This document shows, in pieces, positions 1 through 9,915 of a DNA stretch of 64,000 nucleotides. The stretch is from Closterium sp. Naga37s-1 (Eukaryota; Streptophyta; Zygnematophyceae; Desmidiales; Closteriaceae). The position numbers and the translations under genes were made by a program. How positions within the stretch are numbered: position 1 is the first letter of the stretch; every line of letters starts with the position of its first letter. The stretch spans positions 806,001-870,000 of the forward strand of contig CANJKZ010000263.1 of NCBI GenBank assembly GCA_947471745.1. The letters run 5' to 3'. The notes under the pieces are model-generated. The model searched no databases and was not told the DNA's origin. It saw only the letters and a program-made list of their open reading frames with translations.

Positions 1-778
1 GTGCGTGAATGTGTGTGTGTATGGAATGGTATGAGGGCATGGGATAATATATATTTCATGCTTATAATTGTGTGTGAATGTTGAGTCATGATGTCGAGTG
101 TGTGTGTCGAGTCAATAGCGAGTTATCGCTAGACGCGTGTTACGCGGTCGTTTGTGTCTCGCGCGCGGTTTCTATTTTGTCGTGCGCGGTTTCTATTTTG
201 TCCTGTGTCGAACGTTCGGCGTGTCGCAGGTGTGTGCAGCAGACCCATCAAGAACTCAAGGATGAGTTTGTGATGAAGAGCCCGAGCCTTGGTGTCAAGC
301 CTCAAGTGATTTCGAAGCTCGCCAAAAAGGGTACACCTCAAGATATTGAAGATATTTACATTACTTTGTGTAGTGTAACATTTCACTTGGTGTAGGCCCT
401 AGTGAAGGGTAGTTTCGAGACCCTTCGTGGTTGGGGACAGTGTGGCACTGTTCCACATCACTGTACCTCGGCTCTTGGGGTTTGTAGGAGCTGGGAGTCA
501 TTCCCAACTCGTAACTCTTCCTATCTTGTGTTCTAAGACTATAGTGGCTGCCATAGTACCGTTCGTTCAAACCGACGCTGTGTCGTCAATTCTTTATCAA
601 ATCGTGCAATCTAAATTGCTAATTGTAGACGACGTGACGACGTTCCAGATCCAATTTGAATCAAGTCATTTGCAGCTGTGACCAGAACGCTATCAACATT
701 TGAAGCCGCTGTGCAGAAATCCGTCTGTGCTCTCTATCTTTCGTTTTAGGCACATTCAAGCCTATTGTGACTATAACA
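1..778 (+). repeat. 5' LTR of copia A (cut by window edge)
   Basis: It aligns base for base with 5661-6438, with about one difference. A TATA-like run lies at 44-54. The segment ends in TATAACA and is followed by the primer-binding site. Confidence 0.93.
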
Positions 779-3700
779 AGTGGTATCAGAGCCCCTTGGA
801 GCAGTTTCGACAATGTCTGGACCTGAGGAAAGGGGTGGCAGAGGTGCTGGTGGCATTGGAGAAGCTCAAGCTCAAGGCCAACCCCGTGATTCAGCCATGG
901 CGCCCATGCAACCAAGTCTTGGCCCACCTAGGGCCTAGGGTGTTTGGGCTTGACAAGTTCAACGGTGACAACTTTGCTGAATGGTCCTTCAAGATGGAGA
1001 ACATCTTTGACCACTATGACCTGCTGGAGGTGATGGAAGGAACGGAGAAGCGCCCCGAGAACGACCCGGAGAAGAGCCCATGGGTGCGGAAGAGCGCACA
1101 AGGCTATCTCTTACTTGGGCAAGCGTTGGGGAGCAGTCAGATCCGTCACATCAAGCCATTCCAGCGTGAACCAGAGAAAGAACCAAAGGCATGGGCTGCT
1201 CTCAAGGGTGTACATGCTCCTGCAACAGCGGCGGTAGCGGTGGTGTTGGAACGGCAAATGGCGGCACTACGAATTGAAGAAGACGAAGCGGTTGAAGAAG
1301 GGGTGCAGAAATTCTTCGACTTGTTGACGCGGCTTGAGGGAGCTGATTTGAACTACAGTGAGCTCCAAAAGAAGACCAAGTTGCTGGCCTTACTCCCAGA
1401 GTCATGGTCCTCGCTCATCATCAACCTTAATCGCGACTTGCCCCGCCTCTCGCTTGAAGACGTGAAGCGAGCTATCCTTCAAGAGGATTTCCGCCGCCGT
1501 GAGTTGGCGAGTGCGGATGGCGCTGGGGCAGCGAGCATCGGCCGTGGATATGGTCAAGGAAGAGGCAGAGGACGAGGGGGAGGAAGGTTTGGTGGCAGCA
1601 ACTTCGGCGGAGGCCGCAGGAGTGGCGGTTACGGCAGCGACGACAAGAGCTACGGACGCGGTCGCGGCCGATTCGACGGCGAGTGTCACTATTGCCACAA
1701 GAGCGGACACATGTGGCGCGACTGCTACAAACTCCCTGATGGTTGGACCCCTGCTCAAGGCCAAGAGGGTAGAGGAGCAGGAGGAGGGAGAGGACGAGGC
1801 CGTGGAGGCCGTGGCGGTCGCGGTGGCGGAGCTGCAAACATGAAGAGCGGAGACAACGACAAGGACCCGAGCGACGATCGATACCTGGGTCTATTCTACT
1901 TCGTGTCGACGCAAGTACCGGCTGGTCCAGAGAAGGATGAAGGCTTTGAGGAGCCAGCAGCTGTGGGGAAGGTGACCCTACACCCCCTGGACTATTGGGT
2001 GATTGATAGTGGCGCTACCTATAGCATGACACCTCGCCCGGACTTGCTCACCGAACTCGAGCCGTCACCGGTGAAGCATGTCACATCGGCTTTGGGGCAG
2101 CGAGCAGAGGTGAAAGGCATGGGCAAGGCCATGTTCAAGGGTGCTGATGGGAAGATGGTGGGCCTCAAGAACGTGCTTTGGGTGCCCAGCCTTGCTGCAA
2201 ACCTGATTTCCGTGCGGCGGTTGGCAAAGGCCGGCATGGACACGAACTCGAAGGGAGCCAAGACCTACACCGCAAGGCTTGGCGATCGAATTCTTTGGGA
2301 CCTTCATGAGGACAGGGATGTCTACAACGAGATGTGGCAGATCCCAGTGGTCCCTATGCCTAAGGAGAGGCAAGTGGCAGCAAGCATCAGCACCAAGGAT
2401 GGAGCGGTCGGTAGCGACGATGGCGCGAACGGTCGCGCTAAGGAAAATGAGCTCAAGAAGAGCAAACCTGGAGGGACCAGCAAGTTCAGTGAACCTAAGG
2501 AGAGTGGTGCAGCAACCAAGGAGCAGCAAAAGGGTGAGGAGAACCCAGAGGCAGCAGCGGAGGAGGACTACGGAGAGAGTATGTGGGGCGCTATTGCGAG
2601 CGCGGCATTCTCCAATCCAACTTCGGCTACGGGGGAGTGTGATTGGCTCACCTTGCATCGGCGCATGGGGCATGTGGCCCTGCCCATCTTGCAGCAGCTA
2701 GTGAAGAATGAGATGGTTGCTGGCATACGTGTGAAGGGGGAGCCCGATGAGGTGCTTGGCTGCCCGACGTGCATTCAAGCCAAGTTCACCCGGTTTCCGT
2801 TCCCTAGTTCGGAGGCAACGGCAAAGGCACCGCTTGATGAGGTGGTGATGGACGTGGTGGGCCCCCTGAAGCTTGGAGCTGCTGGAGCTGAGTATTTTCT
2901 CACCATTGTCGACGTCTACACCCGCATGACTTGGGTGTACGTGCTGGCCAAGAAGAGCGACGTGGCTGAAACGTTGAAGACGGATTGGTTCCCGATGGTG
3001 GAGCGGCAACAAGACCGTCTAGTCAAGTCAATCCGCACCGATCGAGGGGGAGAGTTCCTGAGCAAGGAGTTTGGGTTGTGGCTGAAGAAGAATGGTATTC
3101 GGCACTCCCTCACCATGCCATACTCCCCTGCAATGAACGGCATCGCCGAGCGAGCGAACCGCACAATCACGGAGGCGGCACGCGGGTTGCTCATTGAAGC
3201 CGGGCTACCCGACTATTTCTGGCCTGATGCGGTGCGGAGCGCGTGTGTGGCCAAGAACAGAGCCTTGACTCATGTGGGAGCAGACAAATGGGTGCCCTAT
3301 GTGGAGTGGCTAGGAAGGAAGCCAAAGGTGGATATGCTTCGGGTGTTCGGGTGCATGTGCATGGCGCTCGTGCCTAAGCATCTTCGGCACAACAAGCTTG
3401 GTGCCAAGGCGGTGTGGGCCGTGCACTTGGGCATGGCTCAAAACAGCAAGGGATGGCTTCTTTGGGACCCATTCACCAAGAAGTTCTTGGTGAGCAGGGA
3501 CTGCAAGTTCATGGAGAACTTCATGTACAAGGATTGGAAGGCGGAGAATGAGGCGAAGATAGGCGTGCGGTTTGGGGAGGTGAAGAGTTCCGGTTTGGAG
3601 CATGTGGAGCTGCCTTTGGAGCTGAGCAGCGGCAGCACAACCACAAGGCAATCCTCCCTTGTGAATGGGGGAGAGGAGGCCAATGATGCAGAGGAAGAAG

Positions 3701-5577
3701 AGGAGGAGGTGCAGCAAGTGAGCGAGCGTGTACCGTCACTCCCTTCCCGTACTACGAGTGCTCCACGGATTCGAGCCACACCGCAGCAACGCCAAGGCCT
3801 TCAAGTCCCTGCAGCTGAGGAGGAAGGAAGGGGGAAGAGGAGAGTTCAACCCCCTAATAGGCTGACCTATGATGCGCCGGGAAAGCAGGGCAAGACAGCC
3901 CTGGCCGGAGCGGCAATGATGGTCGGAGACGACGAGGAGAGTGACTACGAGGAGTGTGCCTTTGCGTTCTTCTCTCCGGTGGAGATGCCGGGAGAACCAG
4001 CAACTCTCAAGGAGGCTTTGGAGAGTAGTGATGCTGAGGAGTGGAAGAAGGCCATGGAGAGTGAGCTGAAGAGCATCGAGGAGAATGACACGTTTGAATT
4101 GGTGGAGCTACCGGAGGGGCGTACGGCGATAACGTCCAAGTGGCTCTTCAAAATCAAGTCGGATGCCGACGGCAAGATCGAGCGCTACAAGTCTAGGCTT
4201 GTAGCCAAGGGGTACCAGCAGAAGGAGAAGGTGGACTTCAAGGAGCTGTTTGCCCCTGTGGTGAAGCCGACGACGCTGCGAACCCTATTCGCGGGAGCCG
4301 CCATCAAAGGATGGGTAGTAAAGCAAATGGACATCGTAACGGCATTCCTTAACGGCATCCTTGAGGAGGAGATTTTTATGGCGCAGCCAGAGGGGTTTGA
4401 TGATGGTAGTGGCAGAGTGTGGAAGCTGAAGAAGGCCCTCTATGGGCTGAAGCAGGCCCCTAGGCAATGGTACATGAAGCTGCGCGAAGTGTTGGAGGGG
4501 ATCGGCTTCACTCCCTCAACGGCCGATCACTCCTTGTTCATGCTTGGCGAGGGGGAGCAGAGGAGTTTCATGGTGGTTTATGTGGATGACATCCTCATTT
4601 TCTCACCCTCTTCTGACCTTGTGAAGGAGGTGATGCTGAAGCTTCAAGACAAGTTCAAGTGCAAGGCCCTTGGTGACGTGAGCTTCTACCTTGGGCTCCA
4701 CATCGAACGAGATGTGGAGAAGCGGTGCATGCGGGTGCATCAACGAAAGTACCTGGAGGCATTGGCTGCCAACTTTGGGCAGAGTGAAGGCCATGTGGCT
4801 ACACCCTTTCCCTCTGGGTTCAAGTGTGTGAAGGGACCAGAGGAGGAGAGCGTTGGTGAAGAGGAGAGGCGCCGATTTCACTCGTTGGTGGGCAGCCTCA
4901 TGTATGCGGCGGTAAACACCCGACCGGACGTCGCGTTTGCTACCGGGCAGCTGGCTAGGGTTGTGCAATGCCCTAATGAGGAGCAGGTAGCAGCTGGAAT
5001 GAGGGTGGCCAAGTATCTTGGCCAAACACCGACCGTTGGGCTGCAATACTCGGCGGCGGCACAAAGGCGCCAAAAGGGCGCGGATGGTGTTGAACCCGGG
5101 CGTTTGTTCCTCACCGCCTACTCGGATGCTTCATATGCATCAGAACCAGAGGACATGACAAGTGTGGGAGGCTTCATATGCTGTGTTGGTGGAGGCCCAA
5201 CTGCTTGGGAGAGCAAGAAGCAGGTTGACCAAGCTTTGAGCTCGGTGGAGTCCGAGTACATGGCACTCTTCCGTGCCGTACGGGAGATTGTGTGGCAGCG
5301 GCGTTTGTTGGCTGAATTGGGGGAGGAGCAGCAAGGACCTACCCCACTGTACTGTGACAGCCAGGGTGCCATTGCTCTTGCTAAGAACCCTGTGTTGCAT
5401 GGACTCACGAAGCACATGAGGGTGAAGTGGCATTGGACGAGGAGCATGGTAACCGCGGGTGAAGTTGAGTTGCGCTACGTGAAGACCACGGGGCAGCCGG
5501 CTGACATGATGACCAAGAGGCTGGTGGAGCAGCAGCATTGGAAGTGTTGCAAGCTGGCTGGGATGGCTCTGAACTGA
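700..5577 (+). CDS. Copia A gag-pol polyprotein
   Basis: One open frame of 1625 codons encodes the copia order gag, protease, integrase, reverse transcriptase, RNase H. A Gly/Arg-rich stretch precedes and follows a CCHC zinc knuckle at residues ~329-342 (CHYCHKSGHMWRDC). The aspartic protease motif IDSGA is at ~435-439. The integrase has an HHCC region near 650-700, catalytic aspartates in DVVGP (~718) and TDRGGEF (~780), and a glutamate in GIAERAN (~817). The RT catalytic motif YVDD is at ~1294. The RNase H motif VESEYMAL is near 1515. Integrase before RT is what separates copia from gypsy. The protein would assemble into virus-like particles and copy and integrate the element. The true start codon is uncertain; the N-terminal ~80 codons do not match the start in the sister copies. 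Confidence 0.9.
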   Translation: MKPLCRNPSVLSIFRFRHIQAYCDYNKWYQSPLEQFRQCLDLRKGVAEVLVALEKLKLKANPVIQPWRPCNQVLAHLGPRVFGLDKFNGDNFAEWSFKMENIFDHYDLLEVMEGTEKRPENDPEKSPWVRKSAQGYLLLGQALGSSQIRHIKPFQREPEKEPKAWAALKGVHAPATAAVAVVLERQMAALRIEEDEAVEEGVQKFFDLLTRLEGADLNYSELQKKTKLLALLPESWSSLIINLNRDLPRLSLEDVKRAILQEDFRRRELASADGAGAASIGRGYGQGRGRGRGGGRFGGSNFGGGRRSGGYGSDDKSYGRGRGRFDGECHYCHKSGHMWRDCYKLPDGWTPAQGQEGRGAGGGRGRGRGGRGGRGGGAANMKSGDNDKDPSDDRYLGLFYFVSTQVPAGPEKDEGFEEPAAVGKVTLHPLDYWVIDSGATYSMTPRPDLLTELEPSPVKHVTSALGQRAEVKGMGKAMFKGADGKMVGLKNVLWVPSLAANLISVRRLAKAGMDTNSKGAKTYTARLGDRILWDLHEDRDVYNEMWQIPVVPMPKERQVAASISTKDGAVGSDDGANGRAKENELKKSKPGGTSKFSEPKESGAATKEQQKGEENPEAAAEEDYGESMWGAIASAAFSNPTSATGECDWLTLHRRMGHVALPILQQLVKNEMVAGIRVKGEPDEVLGCPTCIQAKFTRFPFPSSEATAKAPLDEVVMDVVGPLKLGAAGAEYFLTIVDVYTRMTWVYVLAKKSDVAETLKTDWFPMVERQQDRLVKSIRTDRGGEFLSKEFGLWLKKNGIRHSLTMPYSPAMNGIAERANRTITEAARGLLIEAGLPDYFWPDAVRSACVAKNRALTHVGADKWVPYVEWLGRKPKVDMLRVFGCMCMALVPKHLRHNKLGAKAVWAVHLGMAQNSKGWLLWDPFTKKFLVSRDCKFMENFMYKDWKAENEAKIGVRFGEVKSSGLEHVELPLELSSGSTTTRQSSLVNGGEEANDAEEEEEEVQQVSERVPSLPSRTTSAPRIRATPQQRQGLQVPAAEEEGRGKRRVQPPNRLTYDAPGKQGKTALAGAAMMVGDDEESDYEECAFAFFSPVEMPGEPATLKEALESSDAEEWKKAMESELKSIEENDTFELVELPEGRTAITSKWLFKIKSDADGKIERYKSRLVAKGYQQKEKVDFKELFAPVVKPTTLRTLFAGAAIKGWVVKQMDIVTAFLNGILEEEIFMAQPEGFDDGSGRVWKLKKALYGLKQAPRQWYMKLREVLEGIGFTPSTADHSLFMLGEGEQRSFMVVYVDDILIFSPSSDLVKEVMLKLQDKFKCKALGDVSFYLGLHIERDVEKRCMRVHQRKYLEALAANFGQSEGHVATPFPSGFKCVKGPEEESVGEEERRRFHSLVGSLMYAAVNTRPDVAFATGQLARVVQCPNEEQVAAGMRVAKYLGQTPTVGLQYSAAAQRRQKGADGVEPGRLFLTAYSDASYASEPEDMTSVGGFICCVGGGPTAWESKKQVDQALSSVESEYMALFRAVREIVWQRRLLAELGEEQQGPTPLYCDSQGAIALAKNPVLHGLTKHMRVKWHWTRSMVTAGEVELRYVKTTGQPADMMTKRLVEQQHWKCCKLAGMALN

Positions 5578-5618
5578 GAGAGCAACATATCCTAAGGCCA
5601 ACAATCCGAGGGGGAGTT

Positions 5619-6438
5619 TGTTGGTGCAACCCTACGGTTTGCACTCGGCTTGTTGTCCGTGTGCGTGAATGTGTGTGTGTATGGAATGGTATGAGGGCAT
5701 GGGATAATATATATTTCATGCTTATAATTGTGTGTGAATGTTGAGTCATGATGTCGAGTGTGTGTGTCGAGTCAATAGCGAGTTATCGCTAGACGCGTGT
5801 TACGCGGTCGTTTGTGTCTCGCGCGCGGTTTCTATTTTGTCGTGCGCGGTTTCTATTTTGTCCTGTGTCGAACGTTCGGCGTGTCGCAGGTGTGTGCAGC
5901 AGACCCATCAAGAACTCAAGGATGAGTTTGTGATGAAGAGCCCGAGCCTTGGTGTCAAGCCTCAAGTGATTTCGAAGCTCGCCAAAAAGGGTACACCTCA
6001 AGATATTGAAGATATTTACATTACTTTGTGTAGTGTAACATTTCACTTGGTGTAGGCCCTAGTGAAGGGTAGTTTCGAGACCCTTCGTGGTTGGGGACAG
6101 TGTGGCACTGTTCCACATCACTGTACCTCGGCTCTTGGGGTTTGTAGGAGCTGGGAGTCATTCCCAACTCGTAACTCTTCCTATCTTGTGTTCTAAGACT
6201 ATAGTGGCTGCCATAGTACCGTTCGTTCAAACCGACGCTGTGTCGTCAATTCTTTATCAAATCGTGCAATCTAAATTGCTAATTGTAGACGACGTGACGA
6301 CGTTCCAGATCCAATTTGAATCAAGTCATTTGCAGCTGTGACCAGAACGCTATCAACGTTTGAAGCCGCTGTGCAGAAATCCGTCTGTGCTCTCTATCTT
6401 TCGTTTTAGGCACATTCAAGCCTATTGTGACTATAACA
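5619..6438 (+). repeat. 3' LTR of copia A
   Basis: 820-bp LTR, TGTTGGTGCAACC to ACTATAACA, preceded by the polypurine tract GAGGGGGAG at about 5609-5616. Confidence 0.93.
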
Positions 6439-6933
6439 GCGAGGACCCCCCTTTTGCCCCTTTTTTATAAGACCCCCCTTTTTTGTATATATTAGTTGTA
6501 AATGCTATTGCGAGTAAGCTTTTAGAGGCACAATTTTGAATTCTGACACGCGGTTTGTGTCAGATTTGAATTTTGACATGTTTTTTGTGTCAGACACGAA
6601 TTTTAATACATATTTGACGTGCTGCTCGCGAGGGATTTGTACAGACACGAAATTTGCACACGAGGGGTGTTTTTCGTTACGAATATAAGACCACCCCCAC
6701 CACCCTGTAAACGATCCGTACGTGGTAAATCCAATAACATTGAAAGACAAATATGTATACATGGGACTTATAAAACTACATGCCACCTACATGTTCACCC
6801 TAGCATTTTTTTGTGCATTTGTAGAGAGTATGTCGGGTCCTATATTTGTGAGAATACAATATCCCAAATATCATCCTCCAGGTCTACCACCTTGTCCTTG
6901 ACCTTGCCACTCACTGACCTCCCATGCTCCTAC
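6439..6933. other. Spacer without recognised gene
   Basis: This AT-richer stretch starts with pyrimidine/purine runs and contains a few scattered copies of a TTTGTGTCAGA-like word around 6550-6600. I see no convincing coding region, RNA gene or element end. It may be decayed transposon DNA. Confidence 0.4.
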
Positions 6934-7680
6934 TGAAAAACAGAGGAGGGAAGATTGTCATTGAAAGAGGTTTGGTACAAGTACCTAACCCTAAAGTGTC
7001 ATACCCCTTAGATGGTAACCCACTACAGCCTACACACATATGTATGTCATTTTGACACACCCCCGTGGGCGAAGTGGGGGACAACAAGAACAACCAACAG
7101 TCGCAAGACCAGTCAAGCAAAGAAGCAAAGCAAAGCAAAGCTCAGGGTGGATCAAGATCACCACACAGTCTAAGCACAAGCAAGCGGCCACAAGGCCAGT
7201 TCACAGGCAGAGTTATAGTAGTGCAAGCAGTACAGCGATCACAACGTAGCAAGAGTAAGCATGCAAGTATATATAGATCATAGTACAAAGTCAAGAGGTA
7301 AGCAAGTGAGTCAAAGTAGGCACACGGCCTAAAGCAGTGCAGAAACGCTAATGATCACCAGGCCCAATGGCCCTGGTGAAGATATCAACAGTGTTGCCCT
7401 GTGAGGCCACGTAAGCAAGATGAAGCTGACCACGTTGCTATAACTTTCGTGCAAGGAAGTAACTCAATGTGCTCCAGTCTATGCTACCGACACAAGGAAA
7501 TCGTGGCCTTGTTGTTGATGTTCAAAATTGGAAGAGAACGAGGCCGCTCACCCAAGTCCGTTAGCAAGTAGGTTAGCCAACGTAACTCCTGTGCAGCCAT
7601 GGCCCCCACGTAGATCTCAGCCTCAGAACTGAAGTTGAGAATAGAAGACGAGCGGATGGACCTCCAGGAGACAGAACCAG
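6934..7680 (-). mobile_element. 3' end of an old copia element (3' LTR plus RNase H end)
   Basis: On the minus strand, 7680 down to 7058 matches the end of pol and the 3' untranslated part of copia C and H (RNase H core, then a tract rich in GTGTGGTGACTTTG-like sequence). It ends in a purine tract next to a 124-bp LTR-like segment, 6934-7057 (TGTCAAAATG to TTTTTCA), that aligns loosely with the short LTR of copia C. The fragment is strongly diverged, so it is old, and broken. It may be the other end of the remnant at 15524-16017, with copia B in between. Confidence 0.75.
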
Positions 7681-7779
7681 CCGACGTCTACAACCCTGCC
7701 GCACCCGCCTCCCCCGCCCACTCAGCTGCACCCCCTCCTTCCCCTCCCTCCTCCTCTCATTCTCCCCCTTTGCAGCAGC

Positions 7780-8010
7780 ACCCTCAGCAGCCAGGGCAGC
7801 AGCAGCAGCAGCAGCAGCAGCAGCCGGGGCAACATCAGCAGCAGTAGCAGCAGCAGCAGCCGGGGCAGCCGCAGAAGCAGCAGCAGCGGCTGGGGCAGCA
7901 GCAGCAGCAGCCGGGGCAGCAGCAGCGGCAGCAACTGGGACATCAGCAGCAGCGGCAGCAGCAGCAGCCGGGGCAGCAGCACCTGCAGCAGCACCGGTAG
8001 CAGCAGCAGC
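7780..8010 (+). repeat. CAG-rich microsatellite in the copia B linker
   Basis: Runs of CAG interrupted by CGG/GGG codons give Gln/Pro/Gly-rich sequence in the variable linker between integrase and RT. A similar CAG-type linker occurs in copia H at 43600-43690 on the other strand. Confidence 0.85.
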
Positions 8011-9539
8011 AACGCGCCACTTCCCGCTCCTCCCCCTTTCTCCTCCCTCGCATGCACACTCGCTCCTTGGACGGCATCCTTGGTACCCCTCCTCCTGCCT
8101 CCATCCAGCTCCTTGAGGACTCCCATGAGGAGTTCCTCAACATTCGGCAACACACACCCTTCCTTGCCTCCCTCTACCTCGACTTCCTCAGCTTTCCCAT
8201 CGTTGGCGCCACCTCCACCGCCACCATCTTCACCCCCACCACCTTCCAAGAGGCCATCACCTGCCCCGACGTGGACAAATGGATAGCGGCGATCTTCCTG
8301 GAGTGCGAGGCATTCATTCACAACGACTCCTTCGTCGACGTCCCCCTCCCAACTGGCGCCAACCTCGTCGAAGGTAAATGGGTCTTTCGGGTGAAGCAGC
8401 TGCCAGATAAGGAGTCGGTCTACAAAGCACGCTACTGCGCCAAGGGTTTCATGCAGACTTTGGCCGAGGACTACTGGTTCACCTTCGCCCCCACCGCCAA
8501 GCCGCCCACCTTTCGCACAGTCCTCGACATTGGTGCGCGCGACAACATTGAGATCTGCTCCATGGACGTCTCCAATGCGTTCCTGCATGGTGACCCGCAT
8601 GAGCGCATTTTCCTTCGGCGGCCCCCTGGGTTCCACGCAGCCTTTCCCAAAAACACACTGTGGCAGCTGCGTCGCCCTGTCTATGGTTTGAAGCAGGCGC
8701 CACGAGAGTGGCATGCGAAGCTAGCTGCCACCTTAGGGTCTCTCGGCTTCTCTGCCTCGCATTCTGACGCCAGCCTTTTCATTCGCTCCTCCCCCCTCCG
8801 CTTCTTCATTCTGGTGTATGTGGACGACATTATCTTGCTCTCTGACTCCAAGGCCGACATGGAGCAGATGAAGCTGTCCCTGCAGCAGCGCCTCAAATGC
8901 AAGGACCTGGGCGACCTCACGCACTACCTTGGCATGACCATCACTCCCGACCGCCCTGCTCGCACCATCACCCTCTCCAAGTCCCACTACATCGGCAAGG
9001 TCTTGGAGAAGTTCGACATGGTGCAGGCCAATCCCATGTCCACCCCCCTCCCTTTTGGCCACCAACTTGCTCCACCCACTTCTCCCACCTCCTCCCCTCA
9101 CCCTATGCCGAGCTCGTTGGGTCCCTGATGTATGCGATGATGTGCACCCGCCCCAACCTCGCCTACCCCATCAGCGTGCTCGCTCGCTTCGTTGGCACCG
9201 GTCGCCACACTGAGGAACACTGGAAAGCTGCCAAGCGGGTCCTCCGCTACCTTGGAGGGACCAAGGACCATGCCCTCAGCCTTGGCGGCCCTGCCCCTCC
9301 TCTCCTCTCGGGCTTCAGTGATTCCTCTTGGGCTGACACGCAGCCGGATCGCCGCTCCTCCCAGGGCTACGGTTTCACCCTTGGTCTCCACCTGCGAGGC
9401 CGAGCTCTACGCTGGCACTGTGGCCGCCCAGGAGTCGCGCTGGCTCTACTTCCTTCTTGCAGAGCTTGGCGACCCCTAGTCGTGCCCCACTCTCTGGTGC
9501 GACAATGCCAGCACCATCCACCTCACTCAGGATCCCGTC

Positions 9540-9915
9540 TGTTAGGCCCCTTGGCCTAAATCCGCTAAAGATTAGTGGGGTCGACTAAGTCTAGGACGAA
9601 ACGCGGCGGAAGATTTTGGCGAAAGAACTATTGGCGAAATAGGCGAAGAAGTTACTGAATAATTGAAGAGTTGAATGAGAATTGGTTGAGAATGGATTGA
9701 TATTGACAAGTACAAGAGAGGTTTATATAGCGAACAAGAGAGTATGTTGGAAAGTAGTTTGTGGGACTAGGAATTGGAAAGCTAGAAGACTAGAGTGCCA
9801 CGTGGCACAAGGAAATCTGGGAAATCCCAAAGGGGTTGGATGAAGATAAGGTTGGGATTAGGTTGGGGGACTGTTTAGGGTAAAATACCCTTGAACAGTA
9901 AAGTACCCCGTAACA
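9540..9915 (-). repeat. 3' LTR of the chromovirus (left copy)
   Basis: 376 bp, paired with 14536-14911. The boundary is fixed by the CCGTC target duplication. Confidence 0.93.

Larger units (their letters stand above)
1..6438 (+). mobile_element. Ty1/copia LTR retrotransposon A, nearly whole, very young
   Basis: The element has an LTR at each end, a priming site TGGTATCAGAGC at 781-792 directly after the left LTR, one long gag-pol reading frame, and a purine tract just before the right LTR. The left LTR lacks its first ~40 bp because the window starts inside it. LTRs run from TGTTGG to ATAACA. By eye the two LTRs differ at about one position over 778 bp, so insertion is very recent. It looks whole or has about one break. 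The same family recurs at 52393-58672 (-) and from 58978 (+). The left flank lies outside the window, so the target duplication cannot be checked. Confidence 0.95.

Noticed and set aside
78-681. Short frames in the family A LTRs (also at 5738-6341, 52490-53092, 57951-58553, 59091-59678)
   Set aside because: They recur only because the LTR recurs; no coding signature is seen.
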